Source: Trichoplusia ni (lineage: Eukaryota > Arthropoda > Insecta > Lepidoptera > Noctuidae). Taken from it: a stretch of 64,000 nt of DNA. Position 1 is the stretch's first letter. Each line of letters begins with the position of its first letter. The notes beneath the pieces were generated by a model. That model saw only the letters and a program-made list of their open reading frames with translations. It ran no database searches and had not been told where the DNA came from. Shown here piece by piece: positions 11,476 through 24,480 of the stretch. The position numbers and the translations under genes are program-made. The stretch spans positions 21,762,001 to 21,826,000 of the forward strand of contig NC_039478.1 in the NCBI RefSeq assembly GCF_003590095.1, written 5' to 3'.

Positions 11476-14359
11476 TATTCTTGAAGGTAGTCTTTCGTAG
11501 TGATCAAAGAAGTTTTTACAGGCTTTTGTAGTGTGTGGGTTTATGTTATAATGCCTAAATTGATCGTTTATTTGAAACATATTTTAAATGCAATCATTGT
11601 AACTGTCGCCAAGACTAGAAATTCACTTATTTTATTTTCCGCTAGGGGCGCTTTAATATAACTTTTATTTCGGTCAATGGCACTGGAACTATTTTCACAT
11701 TAAAAAACAAGCACAAAGATAAAGAGATTTACAAAACATAATATATTTTAAAATTGAAGTCCATTGCCTATCTAAATATAAATAACAAACAAAATATGTT
11801 TTCAGATTTTTGCATATAGAACATAGTTAACTTTAATAACATATCATTAATTCTCATCAAAAATCTATGAGCATTAGCTAGCATCGTTTGGCCTCTTAGT
11901 CATCACACATCGCTTGCGTGTCGGCTGTATAATCGATGCTGTTGCATGACCACCTCGAATATTCAGCTCTCAGCCACTTACGACTTGTAGGTATGTTACT
12001 AAAGATAGGAGGGACCAATGTTCAACGGTTGAGAAGTGCTTTATTCAATGTAAGATCTTCATGAGGAAACGTATTGAAGAAGTTGTGAAGTGAGGCCTTT
12101 GCCTAGCGGGACATTAAAGGCTATAGAAAAAAACTAACGATCGTGGTAGTCTGTTACGTCCTCCCTAGTAAATTAGAATGAAGAAGCCCTTGGATAGTTC
12201 AGCTCGTAAGTTTTTTTACCTTAGACGGATGAATTCCATCAAATAGCGATAACGTAGATAACATTCTATTATTTAGGTTTCTATTGGCAATCATAATCTC
12301 TACGTAGAGATCTTTCACCTATGCCTCTGACGTCTCAAACGTTCTTGCTTGGTAGTTACATTTAAACAGGAAAAGCTTGGTTTTTTACTTTCTTTTTACA
12401 AATACTTTTTAAAGGAGATCATTACGAAACTTTCGTATATTGTTATGAATAAATAAATAATTAAACTCACAATACCGGTTAGACTGACTTACGCTGTGGA
12501 TATATTAGCTGTATACTTGTCGGCTACAGCTGTGATGTAAAATATGTTCGTGCAGCGTGCAACAATAGCTTATACTGTTAAACTGCCGGCTAGACTGGTA
12601 CCTCATCGATAATACTGTTGAAAACCACTTCCTTCTGGAGTTTGATAGAATGTTCTTTTTGATTTGCTTTTGATTTAAGATGGAAACTGTAGCTATCTTT
12701 TCATTGTCATATTGACGTCTTTATCAACAGCGCTGTTTAATTCATTGCTGGACAACTCGTTTTAATTGATAGATCAAAGAAAAAATATCGACATAAATAC
12801 CTAAATATACAAAGACAACATTTTGTTATTCATAAAAGGCGTTTTTGTTAATTAAAAGCATTTGAAAGATAAAAGTAATTTCTGAACTATTTAATTTCAG
12901 AGAATGTTTTACCTTTCTTTGTAATTAAAACGATATGGCTTTTTTTCATACGGAGGGTTCTGTATCCATAGGGTTAAACCGACAAGCTCCGCTATCTGTC
13001 TCTTTGCCACTGGGCTGCTTATCAAGAATAGCTAGACAGTAAAATTATAACAGATTTATGACGTATTTGTTGTATAAAAAAGTAATGAAAATTGAAAAAA
13101 AAAAACAAGGTTAAGCAACAGATTTGATGGGGGGGGGGGCATTTAAAATCAATCGTTTTTCATCTTATTTGTACAAAATCCTGAATGACGCGAGTCTGAC
13201 TGCCACATGAACGGTTTTTTTTATAACACTCCGTTACCTAAATGTATGGATACTATCTAGCGAGCCTTTATATGTAATCGCATTACATTACTTCTTGCTA
13301 AAGCCCAATTTACATCACGCAACTAAAAGGCGTGTTTCTTTCCAAATATCCCAACGACATACATAAAGGTTATGTTAATAGCTATGGCCATCCATCAGCG
13401 TTGCTAATCACCGAGCCTGCTTTATTTGCTCATTAGCCGCCGAAAACTCGGACCCGATCGGCGTAATTCGGCGAAATTCGACAGTTTTCGCCGAATGTGG
13501 GTATTTTCAGCTTTGTACCGTGTCCCGATGTTAATCGCCTCGGCTGTTTAGTATTTGTGTCGTTTTAACGTAGTCTAATTGGATGTATGTATAAGGTCTA
13601 ATTAGGTGTCGCAAAATAGCAAGTTCTTTTATTTAATTTGATCATGTAGCGGAATTTATTTTTTGTGCTGACGGAACGTGTATTGTATGATAGTTTCAGC
13701 ATTTTGTTATCATTCTTAAAGGCTTTATAATACAGCTTTCTGCAATGGAGTTCAAATGTTGTTTCTTCTTCTCATCCAAAACGACATTTTCCAAGCATAT
13801 AAAGAATGGTACTTGTGATATAGTATTTTTTGTATTTGATTTTTGCTTCATTTATTAATTACTGAAGTAGTAAGACAAATCATTTATTAATTTTATTGTT
13901 CTTTAATTTGAAGTAAAGGTTAATGTATATGTAGGTAAGGGAAAATGAAAAAATACATCAGTGTTTTTAAATTTATTTTCGTTAATTATTTAATAATTTA
14001 TACCACAACAATAAAATCATTCAAATCCAGCCGTTTATTAGTACAGCATTACACACACTTCCAGTACATTTATATGTACAAAGATAATCCACCTACTGTA
14101 TTGCAAAACGATATCTCGTCAACATCCCTTGTGTTACCCAACTCGTGTAACACAAGTATAGCAACATAAAGTTAAACTAACACAAGTGGTCACGCCCGAG
14201 TACATCCCTATAGCTAACGCGCCGAGCGATCCATTAACTTGCGGGCTAAAGTTCCTCCTGCTTACTGACATACGGACGGACGGGATAGCTAACTTGTTTG
14301 ATGAATTACTTTTATAAATACTTACAATTGTTAAGTGATCTATTCTTAATAGATTGGTA
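11476..14359. other. Non-coding stretch
   Basis: No gene recognised. Holds a LINE tail near 12.1 kb, an 11-base G run at about 13129 and AT-rich sequence. Confidence 0.5.
12085..12125 (+). mobile_element. LINE 3' tail remnant
   Basis: GTGAGGCCTTTGCCTAGCGG GACATTAAAGGCTATAG is the 3'-end sequence of common lepidopteran non-LTR elements; nothing else of the element is recognisable. Confidence 0.4.
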
Positions 14360-14540
14360 TGTTAGTCTAGTTCGTTAGGTTCGATTGCCACCCAAATGTT
14401 TGTGTGACATGTTTGTTCTGTGTCTGCGGTTATTATCTAAATATGTATAGATATATTTAGAGGTATATAATTATGCTGATAGTACTCACGAGATACAAGG
14501 TTTTTATTTTGAGGTTAGATGACAATGTTTGAAAAGTTTT
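14360..14540 (+). mobile_element. SINE fragment
   Basis: B box GGTTCGATTGCCACCCAAAT with following TGTTTGTGTGACATG and a 3' part ending near GAGGTTAGATGACAATG; the head is truncated. Same family as at 24.3 kb. Confidence 0.5.
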
Positions 14541-14651
14541 ACATACCTATTAAGATCTAAATTTTAAGTTATAATATGCAATGAAACGTACTATCTAACT
14601 TTAATTCCAAAATCTTCTATTTTATAATCAAAATGCTTATAAAATGTTTTC

Positions 14652-14668
14652 TTTTATTACAGGTAAGG
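14652..14668 (+). promoter_or_regulatory. Candidate recursive splice site
   Basis: TTTTCTTTTATTACAG directly followed by GTAAGG: a strong acceptor abutting a strong donor (junction after 14662), the form of ratchet points in very long insect introns. Would fit stepwise removal of a first aPKC intron. Confidence 0.35.
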
Positions 14669-15129
14669 ATTTGTTTAAAAGCCGTGTCAATCCCCAAGGT
14701 GTCATGAGGTCGTAAGTAAGAGTAGAGTTTTTCTAAAATTTAATTGAATTAAGTCGTAAGTCACGATCGAAACAAAGAAATGCAGACCATATGAACAAAT
14801 TTATGCTATCAAGACGGTTGTTTCAACAATCTATGTATAGATCATGTGCTTACATTCAATTCGTAACTTAGTAACGCATTGTAACTTTGAATCCAATAGT
14901 GGCAGAAATATTGTCGTGTTTGATAGTAGTATGCATTTAATAGCAGAAAAAAGAAATAGTTTGCAAAGATGAAGGTTGTAAATCGCGATGGTTTTACTTC
15001 CAGAACCCTAAGAAGGCGTTTAAAGCTACAGATTTCAGAACTCTAGTTACATGGTTCCAAGATTGTTTAGTATCAATCAAATCTAGTCTTTAGGAATGTT
15101 TAAATAACCACGCATCACACATAATTTCC

Positions 15130-15305
15130 TTTATCACACTTTGTAATCCTTGTGTCGCGGGGGTTTCACAAACATTCAAGTCACATGCACAAAGACAACC
15201 AGACTCAGAACAACCGTTCGTGGATCACACAATCGCTTGTCCTACGCGGGGATCGATTTGGCGTGATGACCTCAACCGCTCGGCTATCCGTGCAGTCAGA
15301 AATAA
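15130..15305 (-). mobile_element. tRNA-derived SINE
   Basis: Plus strand reads CTTGTGTCGCGGGGGTTTCA, CAAACATTCAAGTCACATGC, ACAAAGACAACCAGACTCAG and then a tRNA-like head in reverse ending CGGCTATCCGTGCAG. Family shared with copies at 38.5, 48.4 and 63.0 kb. Confidence 0.75.
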
Positions 15306-18300
15306 ATGAGACTTGTTTATTTTGTAGTGTGTAATATTCTCATTTTGTTACATCGTCGTGACAGCTTGAAACCTGAAAGTTCCTGTAAGTGCGGCTCTTG
15401 ACTGTTTCAATTAGATTGATCGAAGCCTCGCGAAGGTAACGCCGATCTCTCAAACGTCGTAAAAAGATTGATGGATTCAGATTCGCTGTACGCATACATA
15501 AACACCTGCGTACGTTCCGATAGCGGTGCGTTTGTGTGTGTGTGCGTGTCGTTGAAGAACTTGTGGGAGTTTGGTTCTTTTCGTATGAATGTTTCGCTAA
15601 AATTTTAGGATAATGCTAAAATTAGTTCGTAAATATAATTTTATTTTGTTTTTGGAACATATAACAGGCATTAATAAAGGTTGCTTTTGAAATGTGATTT
15701 TATTCAAACGTTTAATACTAACACATGCGGGCTCTTTTATAGAATGCAGCGATTACTGACCGATATATCAAACAAACAAAACACAATGCTGGTTTTGTAT
15801 ATTTACATTACCAATAAATTTAATAAGCTTGAATAATTAATACCATTATCCCAAAACACATCATAATAGAACTACAGGCACCATCAAACTTATAGCAATC
15901 CATCGACATGAAAAACACCTGTATGACAACGGAATAAGGTTAAATTTCCCATTTCATCACGATTGTTCGACTATAGTTGAATAATTTACGCTGAAAACTA
16001 ATACCGCTTGCGAAACAAACAGAACTATTTCATTATTCACCGCGATGATCAGCGTTTGTACTGTATAATAAACATATTGGTCCCATGAGGCTGTGGCGCC
16101 CTGGAGAACACTCGCTCATAACCGTTTTAATTATGCCGCTCTAGAAATAGGAAATAGATGGTTTTATAATCGAATTGCTGTTGTATTTATGTTATCGTTT
16201 TGTTTTTGTTTTTGTGCATTACTGTTTAGATTGAATGGGATATTGATAAGCAGAGTTCCTGATGTACTGTTGTATTGCAACCAGTGACGTCATACTCATC
16301 TATTTCAATAAGCTGTCACATGACCACCTCGTTTGGCGATTTTTGCGCGTAATTTGACATATGCTAATATTGGTATTCACAATTGTGACTTTCTATGGAT
16401 ATAACATTTCTAGAATCCGTTTTTATTGTTCGTGATATTGGCCCGTGTAATGTCACAAATTCACAAACTTTACATCTTAATAATATTAAATGATACACTT
16501 TAATCACGCGCAATTTATCAGGATTGCCCGACTAGTTTCAGTCCCAACTAGAGTTAAACTTAATCATGAGCTAACGAGGCGTGGTTGCGAGTTGAAATAG
16601 TTTAAAATAATAGATTAATTTCTTGGAAGACACAAATCGATTATCAATCGACTTGAGTACCTGTCAGGTATGTACGATACACTGTCTATGATCCCCCAAT
16701 AGGTAAAGAGCAAAAGAATCTCCTTTCCATATATGCCTCACGTTTCTAACAAAATCTCCTTACAAGTATAACTCCTTAATATATATACAGGTGATAAATA
16801 AATACGATACACAATTAACAATAATAACAAATAAAACAGACGCGTGTTTATCACGTCCCATCATTGATATCAAAGATAAACTGAAGTCTATTACTACTGC
16901 AGGAGTAGAAAGTAATCTACGTGTTACCCTAGTAAACCGCAATACAGATAACGGAACTAGGTCAAGATTTCGCGACATTCGTCAAAACAATGTCTATGAG
17001 AAATGAATGAACTTTGCTGTCATATTATAACATGGAGAAATATTGTTGTGAAACAATATAGGAAGCTTTCGGGAGAAATATATGGATTATGTGATGAAAT
17101 AAGAAGAAAAAGAGGGAATGGTGCGATCACGAGAAGTAGATATGAAAGAAGAAGAATAATTGGTAAAATAGGTTCAGGGAAGAAGAAAAGAGAGAAATGA
17201 GTTGGTTAAAAAACAACATGCAAATATGAGAGTTTTAAAATCACATTCCTAAAAATTCCCTTGTCTTGTGTGTGACTTTGTTTTTAAGTGCTTTTAATTA
17301 CCCAGAACTGTGTAAACCTCGTCAAATTTGAAGCAACATCCACTCCAGCAATACTGTAACCTTCCCTTCAAGTAATTTCAAATATCCGGGTGCCTAAAAA
17401 CAAAATCGTCTCAATAGCTCAATAGCAGCAAAAATAATAAACGAAACACATAAACAGACACATGCGACCACTATTAAGATTTCCTCACAATAACAACAGC
17501 CTTAGAAAACCGTATCGTTTACCATTACCATAGCGCATTACCATATAACCATATTAGGAGGGTGACGTAAATTAAAACCATAAAGCCGGCTGTCACATCA
17601 CCATGGTGATAGCTATTACAATTTATTGGTGTGTTATGTTTATAAGGCTTTTGTTTATTGTATTGAATTCTTTTACGTTTTGAATGGTAGCTGTAATGTT
17701 TTAGGGTGTAGGTAAAATGTGTCGCACTTTTCTATTGATAAAGTTGTCTTATAAATTCGGTTTCACTCACTCCCATTTTGTAATGCAATCATATATTCAA
17801 TAGTTTACTTGTATTTAAAAAGTTGTTTCTATCATATCCCACTTCACAGTTGGCTCCAAATCGATGTCTCTATTCCCGTCAAACGCTAAAACACGAAGAT
17901 CTAACAGATCTGTAAATAAAGAATCTGTAACTTCTACCAGTCGACATCTGGGGCACGCTTAGGGCTGTCACTGTAAAGTGGAGTAAGTTTTGAAACGTTT
18001 TAAAATGCTCGAAATTGAGCTCATCCTCTCCTGTTACACTGCCACATAGGCACAACACATACAAGTTACGACACACACAAGATTGTCATAGAAAAGCACA
18101 ATCATTGGACGTCGTTTTGAGCGACTACCGAACTATCTTTATTTGAAACACAGCATAAATATGGTTAAACAATTTGTGCGGGCTTAAATCTATTTATCTG
18201 GGGAGCCTACGTTAAACTTAACCTTACCTCACCTATTAAAGTCAAACAGCTGCAGTGCAAGCGAGACGGCACTTATTAACGTCTCTTTTCCATATTTGTA

Positions 18301-18975
18301 ACAGTCACATTAAACCAGTCGGGATAAGCTCACATTATGCGATTTAATTTCAACAAAAACCCTGTTCCTTTCAAAACAAGACGTTTCTTACTCGAATAAA
18401 TTTGAAAATTGAATTGCCTACAGTGGCAGCCCTATCTTCCCCGTTCCTAATGTCTTTCTCTCCCGGCTTGGTGCAGGTGAACCACGTACAGTTCGATAGT
18501 GTGGCACTCGCGCACTTAAACACTTCGACACACCTAATAAATTACAATCATTGGACAGATTGAGAATTCCCTTTTCCCGCTGAATCAGCTGAGAGTAAAA
18601 TAAATGCGTTTTAATAAATTTATTTTTCAGTAGGTTTTTCACTTTTCTTATTGGCTGTAGGTAGGTAAGTACTTTTATTGAAGATTTTAGGGAAAAATAG
18701 CTCTTGAAGAAGTAACATAGGGTGCGTTTTACTCAACTTGAGTAGAAAAAAAAATAGTTATGCTTTACAGCAATATCCCAAAAGCAAATCAATAAACTTC
18801 AACTAAACAAGCCTTCAGTGAACACCATTTACCACCAATCTTAGACCTAAAAAACATTCTCCAAAATAATATAAAACACAATTGAGTGAGCCGAGTATAG
18901 AGGTAGACAACAGTGGTCCAGCGATGAGATTACGCGCTCAATTTAACACCACACCTAGTGGCGCCGCCTGGCGGG
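15306..18975. other. Non-coding stretch
   Basis: No gene recognised. An acceptor-donor juxtaposition occurs at 18660 (TTATTGGCTGTAG|GTAGGTAAGT). Confidence 0.45.
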
Positions 18976-19829
18976 ATGTCATCATTATGCGGTCCACTGG
19001 CCACCGTGATCTCTACCGGCGGAATATTGCGTGAAGTGATGATGGACTTAACTAGGCTACGTGGGAAATGGGACTTGAATGTGGAAGGTAGTGTGTGTGT
19101 GTGTGTGCTGTTAGTCTTTATGGTTGAATGTCAGGTCCGATTTTTATATAATTGTTATGGTATTTGCTAAAATCGGTCGGAATCAGGATTTTGAAAGCTT
19201 TTACCGATATTATTGCTGGAGGGCACTAGAAAAAGGAGTATTATATATAACAAAACAAAATCAGAGGAAATGCATTGTTGTATTATTATTTTGAACCCTG
19301 ATTTCAAACCTATTTTATTTTTCTCAGAAAAAAGACACTTGGGAAGTTGAAAGCTATGTTCGATAAAACGAAGATCAGAAATCAAAATGTGTATTGTTAT
19401 TATTTCTACAGTCAGTTTGCAGATGTTTTGTTTATTTAAAAATTAGTTTGAAATACTTTCTAAATAAAACACTGGCCGCAAGTGCACTTGAATAAAGTAA
19501 ACAGTATCGACTTTTCTATAAAGCATGAAAGAAATAAGTTAATTTAACTTCACGGACGAGTATTCCTCTGCAATGGAAATACATCAACCCTAAAAAAAGT
19601 TTACTGACGTTATTCATTTTAACCCCTTGATATAAATCCACCTCATCCACTAAGTCAGTGCCACCTCATTGAGCAAACTGACACCTCTAACCCTATCTTC
19701 ACCGCACCCTACAAATCAGATTGCAGGTGTCCGATCATTGATAACCCCCCCCCCCTCCTTAACCCCCACCCGCTGGCCTTGGCGAGATAAAAGGGAAACT
19801 GGGTCATTGATACCATATGTAAGTCTATC

Positions 19830-20165
19830 CCTAATATCTACAGCGTATCAGCGTTCATTTGGCATTTTATTTTTGTTCAACCAACTTCGGTATTTTTCGA
19901 TATTTCCTCGCGATTGTTATTCTGTTTGCGACTGCTCTGTGGTTTGTTTGTGCTCGGAAATTGAATTTATTGTGGACTCTGGTGAAGTGTCGCGTTTCGC
20001 TAGTTCACTTGTGTATCTTGAGTGACTCGAAGTTTGATTCGCGATGTTTTGATCTGATAATGTATGTTTCAAGTGTGTTATTTCATTTTTGATAGATTGC
20101 TGTTGTGTAGTGCGAGTTTTCGTTTGTTTATTTACATTTTATGTAAGTGTTACTTAGACTGTCGC
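19830..20165 (+). other. Possible untranslated first exon / promoter region
   Basis: A GT-rich stretch resembling insect 5' UTR, starting near an initiator-like TATCAGCGTTCA at about 19847 and ending at TCGC|GTAAGT (donor at 20166). It could feed exon A at 20.9 kb. No protein-coding signal; start is a guess. Confidence 0.25.
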
Positions 20166-20891
20166 GTAAGTTTACCATTATCTGCTAACCCGCAGTGAGC
20201 CAACTTCGTGATCAGTGCTCCAACCGTTTATAATTCATTATCTGTGGCTAATTAATCTCTTTTCATTACTATTATATGAAATTATTTGATTATTTTGACT
20301 TTTATGAAAAACTACAATATCATTTCACTTTCACTTACCGATGTTTATTTAATAGTTATCAGCATGATCACTCCACTTGACACAGTGATTAGTGTGACAC
20401 AATTTATAATATAACATAACACATTAGCAATTAAACTGTTAAACACTGAAAAATATTAAAATATTCACAACATACTATCATAAATAGTTAACAAAATCAA
20501 TAATAAAACAGAACACTATCAAACAATTTATTGTAACAATATTCCTAGAACTCAAAACAAAAGAATAACCACAAGATATTTTATCTAAACCCATTATTAT
20601 CCATCTATAGAACTAGTAACACTTTTCCATTCGATTATACCCACATCAAGAGTCCTTTAGGCCTTTCAGTGGCCCATAAAGTAATCAGATAAGACTTTAC
20701 TGGTCGCCTGTACACCTGTGTTATCAAAAGGAAGCCACGACCGGAATACTGTCCCATCCGCACACTATTTTAACAGTTAAGTCCACAACTTGCTACCGAA
20801 CACTCATTAACACACCCTTTATATGCTTAGTTTTAGTAACAGACGTTTACAAATGAATTGTATATGTGAGTGAAATAAGTGAGAGTACAAA

Positions 20892-20988
20892 ATGGTGCAC
20901 AATAAGGATCAAGACTGTTTACTAGAACTACTGAGTTTGTTATGTGACCAAAGAGGTCCGATCAAACATAAAAAGAAAATTAAAAACG
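20892..20988 (+). CDS. Candidate alternative first coding exon A (aPKC)
   Basis: ATG in the context ACAAAATGG, an in-frame TGA four codons upstream, 32 codons, then AAC G|GTAAGT, a near-perfect donor, ending in phase 1. The peptide begins MVHNKDQDCLLELLSLLC and ends in a lysine-rich GPIKHKKKIKN. No domain recognised. The next plus-strand exon with a phase 1 acceptor that I can identify is aPKC at 39790; joining gives ...KIKN-V-FPNVPAAPG, which restores the family's Val. A possible acceptor at 20830 would let it also be a second exon after the untranslated exon proposed near 19.83-20.17 kb. Linkage to aPKC is inference. Confidence 0.45.
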
Positions 20989-22300
20989 GTAAGTTCAAAT
21001 TCAGAATCTATATTTCGCCAACTTTCGTATTTACGATCATGCACGATCATTTTTATTGTTATGGAAGTTCGGATTTATCGTCAGAATTTTCTGGCATGCA
21101 TCGCCGTAGTGTTGTAAAGTGTTCTAAATATCGATAAATAAATACCTATCTCTATTTCCATAAAATACGAAATTCTATTTCTGGTATCACGAATTCCCTA
21201 GTACGGGTTAATTAAATTCGTGCCAATGTCACTTAGTCCCAGCTGTCACGTTACATTCAAATTGGGATTGTCATATTCGGCGCGTGCCATACCGCTCGGA
21301 TGATATTATCACATATTTCATACGATTCCCATCATCTCGCTAAAATAAGGAACGAGATTTCCTTATTTTCGTTCTTTATCCGCCTTTTGCCCGTCGAAAA
21401 TTGTGGGCCGGTACCAATATTCTCTTATTTATGCAGGAGTGATCGTGGTAGCGCATATATTAATATCTTTATGAATCTCTTTACCATGGACCCATTGTTT
21501 CTACGTTAATGAAGGTTTTTGAATTAAATAAATGCCTGTTTCAGTTTCAGTAATCGTATCTTTCATGACCTAGTTTCGCACATTACTTATCACTGAGTAT
21601 TTACGCGTACATTTTTAATTTGTTGAAATAAACGGTTTCGAATTATTTCGACGAAATACGCGACGAGCGTAATTATGAAGCGTCCACACGAAAAAGCTGA
21701 CGATTTAATTTTTGAAACGAAAATCCGCCGCGGGACCCTGATTATGCAAAACTGCATTTATGAGTTAAAGTTCTTTTACAATTGTGTGGCTTGATTTATG
21801 ACTTACAATTCACGAGATTATTTCAAGGGAAGAAACCCTGTCGTTATTTAAAGGCCTACACAGGGACACAGGTCCAACGTGCAGCGGCATCGTTGAGAAT
21901 ATAAATCTAAAATACAATGGGGCATTTACCAAGATACTATTATTATTATGTACTTAATATTGTTATGAAATCAAGATATACTCATTAACAAATCAGCGAA
22001 AACAAACGAACGACTATCGTTATCCTCGATACGGTTGATTACCTTGTGTTGCCAAAGTAATCACTTGTACACGGCCACGTACTATCAGCTATTTCACCTA
22101 ATTGTTGTGGGTGAGGCTTATCAGCAGATAGGCGAGACAACGCCGAACTGATAACAGCGAAACAGTCGCCGGCCGGGCGTCCCGAGCAAATCTACTCACC
22201 GGTGCAAAAATAACAAAGTAACAAGAATAATATTTGCACTGTAAATACTCGCTGAAACCATCTAAAACGGTTACACGTGGCTCGGAGTGCCGAAAACGTT
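20989..22300. other. Between candidate first exons A and B
   Basis: No coding signal. TATCGATA at 21129-21136; GC-rich patch at 22150-22200 just before exon B is likely promoter sequence. Confidence 0.4.
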
Positions 22301-22334
22301 CGGAGTGTAGTGATGTGATCATGTCGATTGGATT

Positions 22335-22342
22335 TATCGATA
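22335..22342. promoter_or_regulatory. TATCGATA motif beside exon B
   Basis: Perfect DRE octamer 13 bp before the exon B ATG, within TTTATCGATAAA. Confidence 0.3.
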
Positions 22343-22354
22343 AATTTGAGAACG

Positions 22355-22466
22355 ATGAAAATGAACGGGTTTTGGAGTGACTTTTTGTATGCGGCGGCTA
22401 ATCACCCGTTCCCGTCTGTGCCTATTGATTTGTTGTCGCCGTTTGATGCACATGAAGATGAGAACC
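22355..22466 (+). CDS. Candidate alternative first coding exon B (aPKC)
   Basis: ATG AAA ATG start, in-frame TAG upstream near 22308, 37 codons and donor ACC|GTTAGT in phase 1. Peptide begins MKMNGFWSDFLYAAANHPFP and ends SPFDAHEDEN. It sits in a locally GC-rich patch beside a TATCGATA motif (22335-22342). Upstream are a start-stop ATGTGA at 22313 and an overlapping out-of-frame upstream ORF (22321-22380). Joined to 39790 the split codon would be CTA (Leu). No known domain; coding status and aPKC linkage are inferred from phase, strand and splice signals. Confidence 0.5.
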
Positions 22467-23164
22467 GTTAGTATATTGTGTTTGTTTGTATTTTGTATCT
22501 CTTCACGATAAGTCTAATCCTTTGTCTTGTGAAAACTCTCTCTCTTTGTTGTCTAGTCGCAGAATGTTGATACTTGTTAAGGGAACTTTCGTTGAACAAA
22601 GCGAAACTTGACCAATACCTAGACAGTATTTACAAATACTATCCTTTATTTCATATTCATTTTATACACGGCATTGTAAACAGCAAACAAATCCATTGTA
22701 TACTCGCCGCTAATCCTGAATTTAATTATTATTTGTCCTAATTAAATTAAACGCGCATCGAACGGATTCCATTGCATAAATTACTCAATACAAAATCCTC
22801 TTACACTAGTTTTGTGCAAATAAACATTTCACTTATGTATGCATGCATGTGTGTGTAATCCTATTAAAATGCTCCCGACATGGCTAAATTAGAATTTAGT
22901 ATTTGTTTCTACCGTCCCTAACTCTGTAACTCTGAAACTTGGATGAATATTTAACGGTGGAAAGGTAGGTTAGACATTTGTTATTTAGGGATTAAAATAG
23001 TTAAACAATATGCTAGATGTTTATGTGAATAAGAAAAGTGAACAGAAGTAATGGGTTGAGAATAGGAATGGAAGTAAAATACATGTTACGGTAACCCTAA
23101 GTTATATTGGAATCATGGTAGAGAGATTTTTTTTAAACGACCGCCTTACTTATTTATATAAAGC

Positions 23165-23215
23165 TTCTGTCGCGTGGGGTGCACAAACATTCGAGTCATA
23201 TGCACTAATACTTAT
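23165..23215 (-). mobile_element. SINE scrap
   Basis: CTGTCGCGTGGGGTGCACAA followed by ACATTCGAGTCATATGCAC matches the tail of the 15.1 kb SINE family; the rest is lost. Confidence 0.45.
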
Positions 23216-24248
23216 GCATAGCTTATCCATAGGTACATTTATTTGCGCTCTGACGGACGATTTTTGCAGTAAATTAAATTTGTTGTTTTTATATAAAACA
23301 TGTCAACAATTTTCCTACCGGATTTACCGGTAAGCTGATAAAGTTAACAATAATATTGATAACATAAGTACCATATAAATGCATTTTTATAAAACTTTCA
23401 GCTTTGTTGCTATCCAAACAAAAATGATAGTGAAACAAATTGTCCTAGTTTAAGTTGATAAATTATTAATTAATAGTTTAGTTGTTTTATCCGTTTAGTG
23501 ATTAGAGTGTTAAGACTTGATCAATTACGGACGCGAATGAAATCAAACCTTTATGAAATCAGGTGTTATGCCTTAAAAATAACAAATAACATTTTTCTTA
23601 TGAATGAATTTGTTTTCTTTTTAAAGAACCGGTAGTAAAGAAATTTGTGGAGTTTCCACAAGTTTTGTGGAGATTCTTTCCGATTCTTTTCCATCAGAAC
23701 CGCAACTTGGAACCGCGATACTAAAGTCGACGTTTCGAAAGTGAATATTTCCTATTAAAAATGAAAAAACCTTTTTAGATTTTGAATTTTTAAAAGTCGT
23801 GTTTCCTATTACTTATTATGTTTTAGTGATGTATCTATATTAATGAATAATCTGAAAACAGGGAAGTTGTTTTTGCTCCAAAATATTATTCCTATCATAA
23901 CAATAGATAGGTAAGCCTATATTCCGCATAAACAAATCGCAGGTAAAATCCCTGCCAATGTTTACGGGGCCTATTTACCTGGCTAGTGTTGTGAATGTAA
24001 ACAGTATCCACTATACAGCCCTAGGGTGGGGAAAAGTAAACATTGATCAGTGTTGCCAGTGTTGCGAGTGTTGCCACTGTTTATCATTTTTTGATTCATC
24101 TTCACGTCCGATATAAAAGATAAAGTGACCTGTGACGTAAATAGTAATCTTGTTATTGTCTTTTGTAAAAGTTACATCACATGTGCAATGATTATGTAGT
24201 ATATGACTAATACTTATGACATGCGTCATACAAAAATATATAATATCT

Positions 24249-24480
24249 TGGACAATTTTCACACAACGCCATCTAGTCTCAAACTAAGCAAAGCTTGTAT
24301 GACGAGTACTAGACAACTGATAAACAAACTTATATATTTCTGAATAGTATTATAGACAAATTACACCCAGACGCAAAATGATCATACTCATCACACTAAC
24401 ACTTATCCTGGGTGGGAATCGAACCTACGATCTCCGGTATAGCAGCCAGGGCCAGTAATCACTAGACCAACCGGCCAGAC
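24249..24480 (-). mobile_element. tRNA-derived SINE, near full length
   Basis: Minus strand: GGCCGGTTGGTCTAGTGATT (A box), GTAGGTTCGATTCCCACCC (B box), body, and 3' end GACTAGATGGCGTTGTGTGA. Best-preserved copy of this family in the window. Confidence 0.82.

Noticed and set aside
16760..17200. Cluster of short ORFs on both strands near 17 kb
   Set aside because: Lysine/arginine-rich reading of purine-rich DNA; no donor or acceptor pattern and no homologue recognised.
24040..24085. TGTTGCCAG triplicate as a regulatory array
   Set aside because: Only three imperfect copies; too short to separate from chance.
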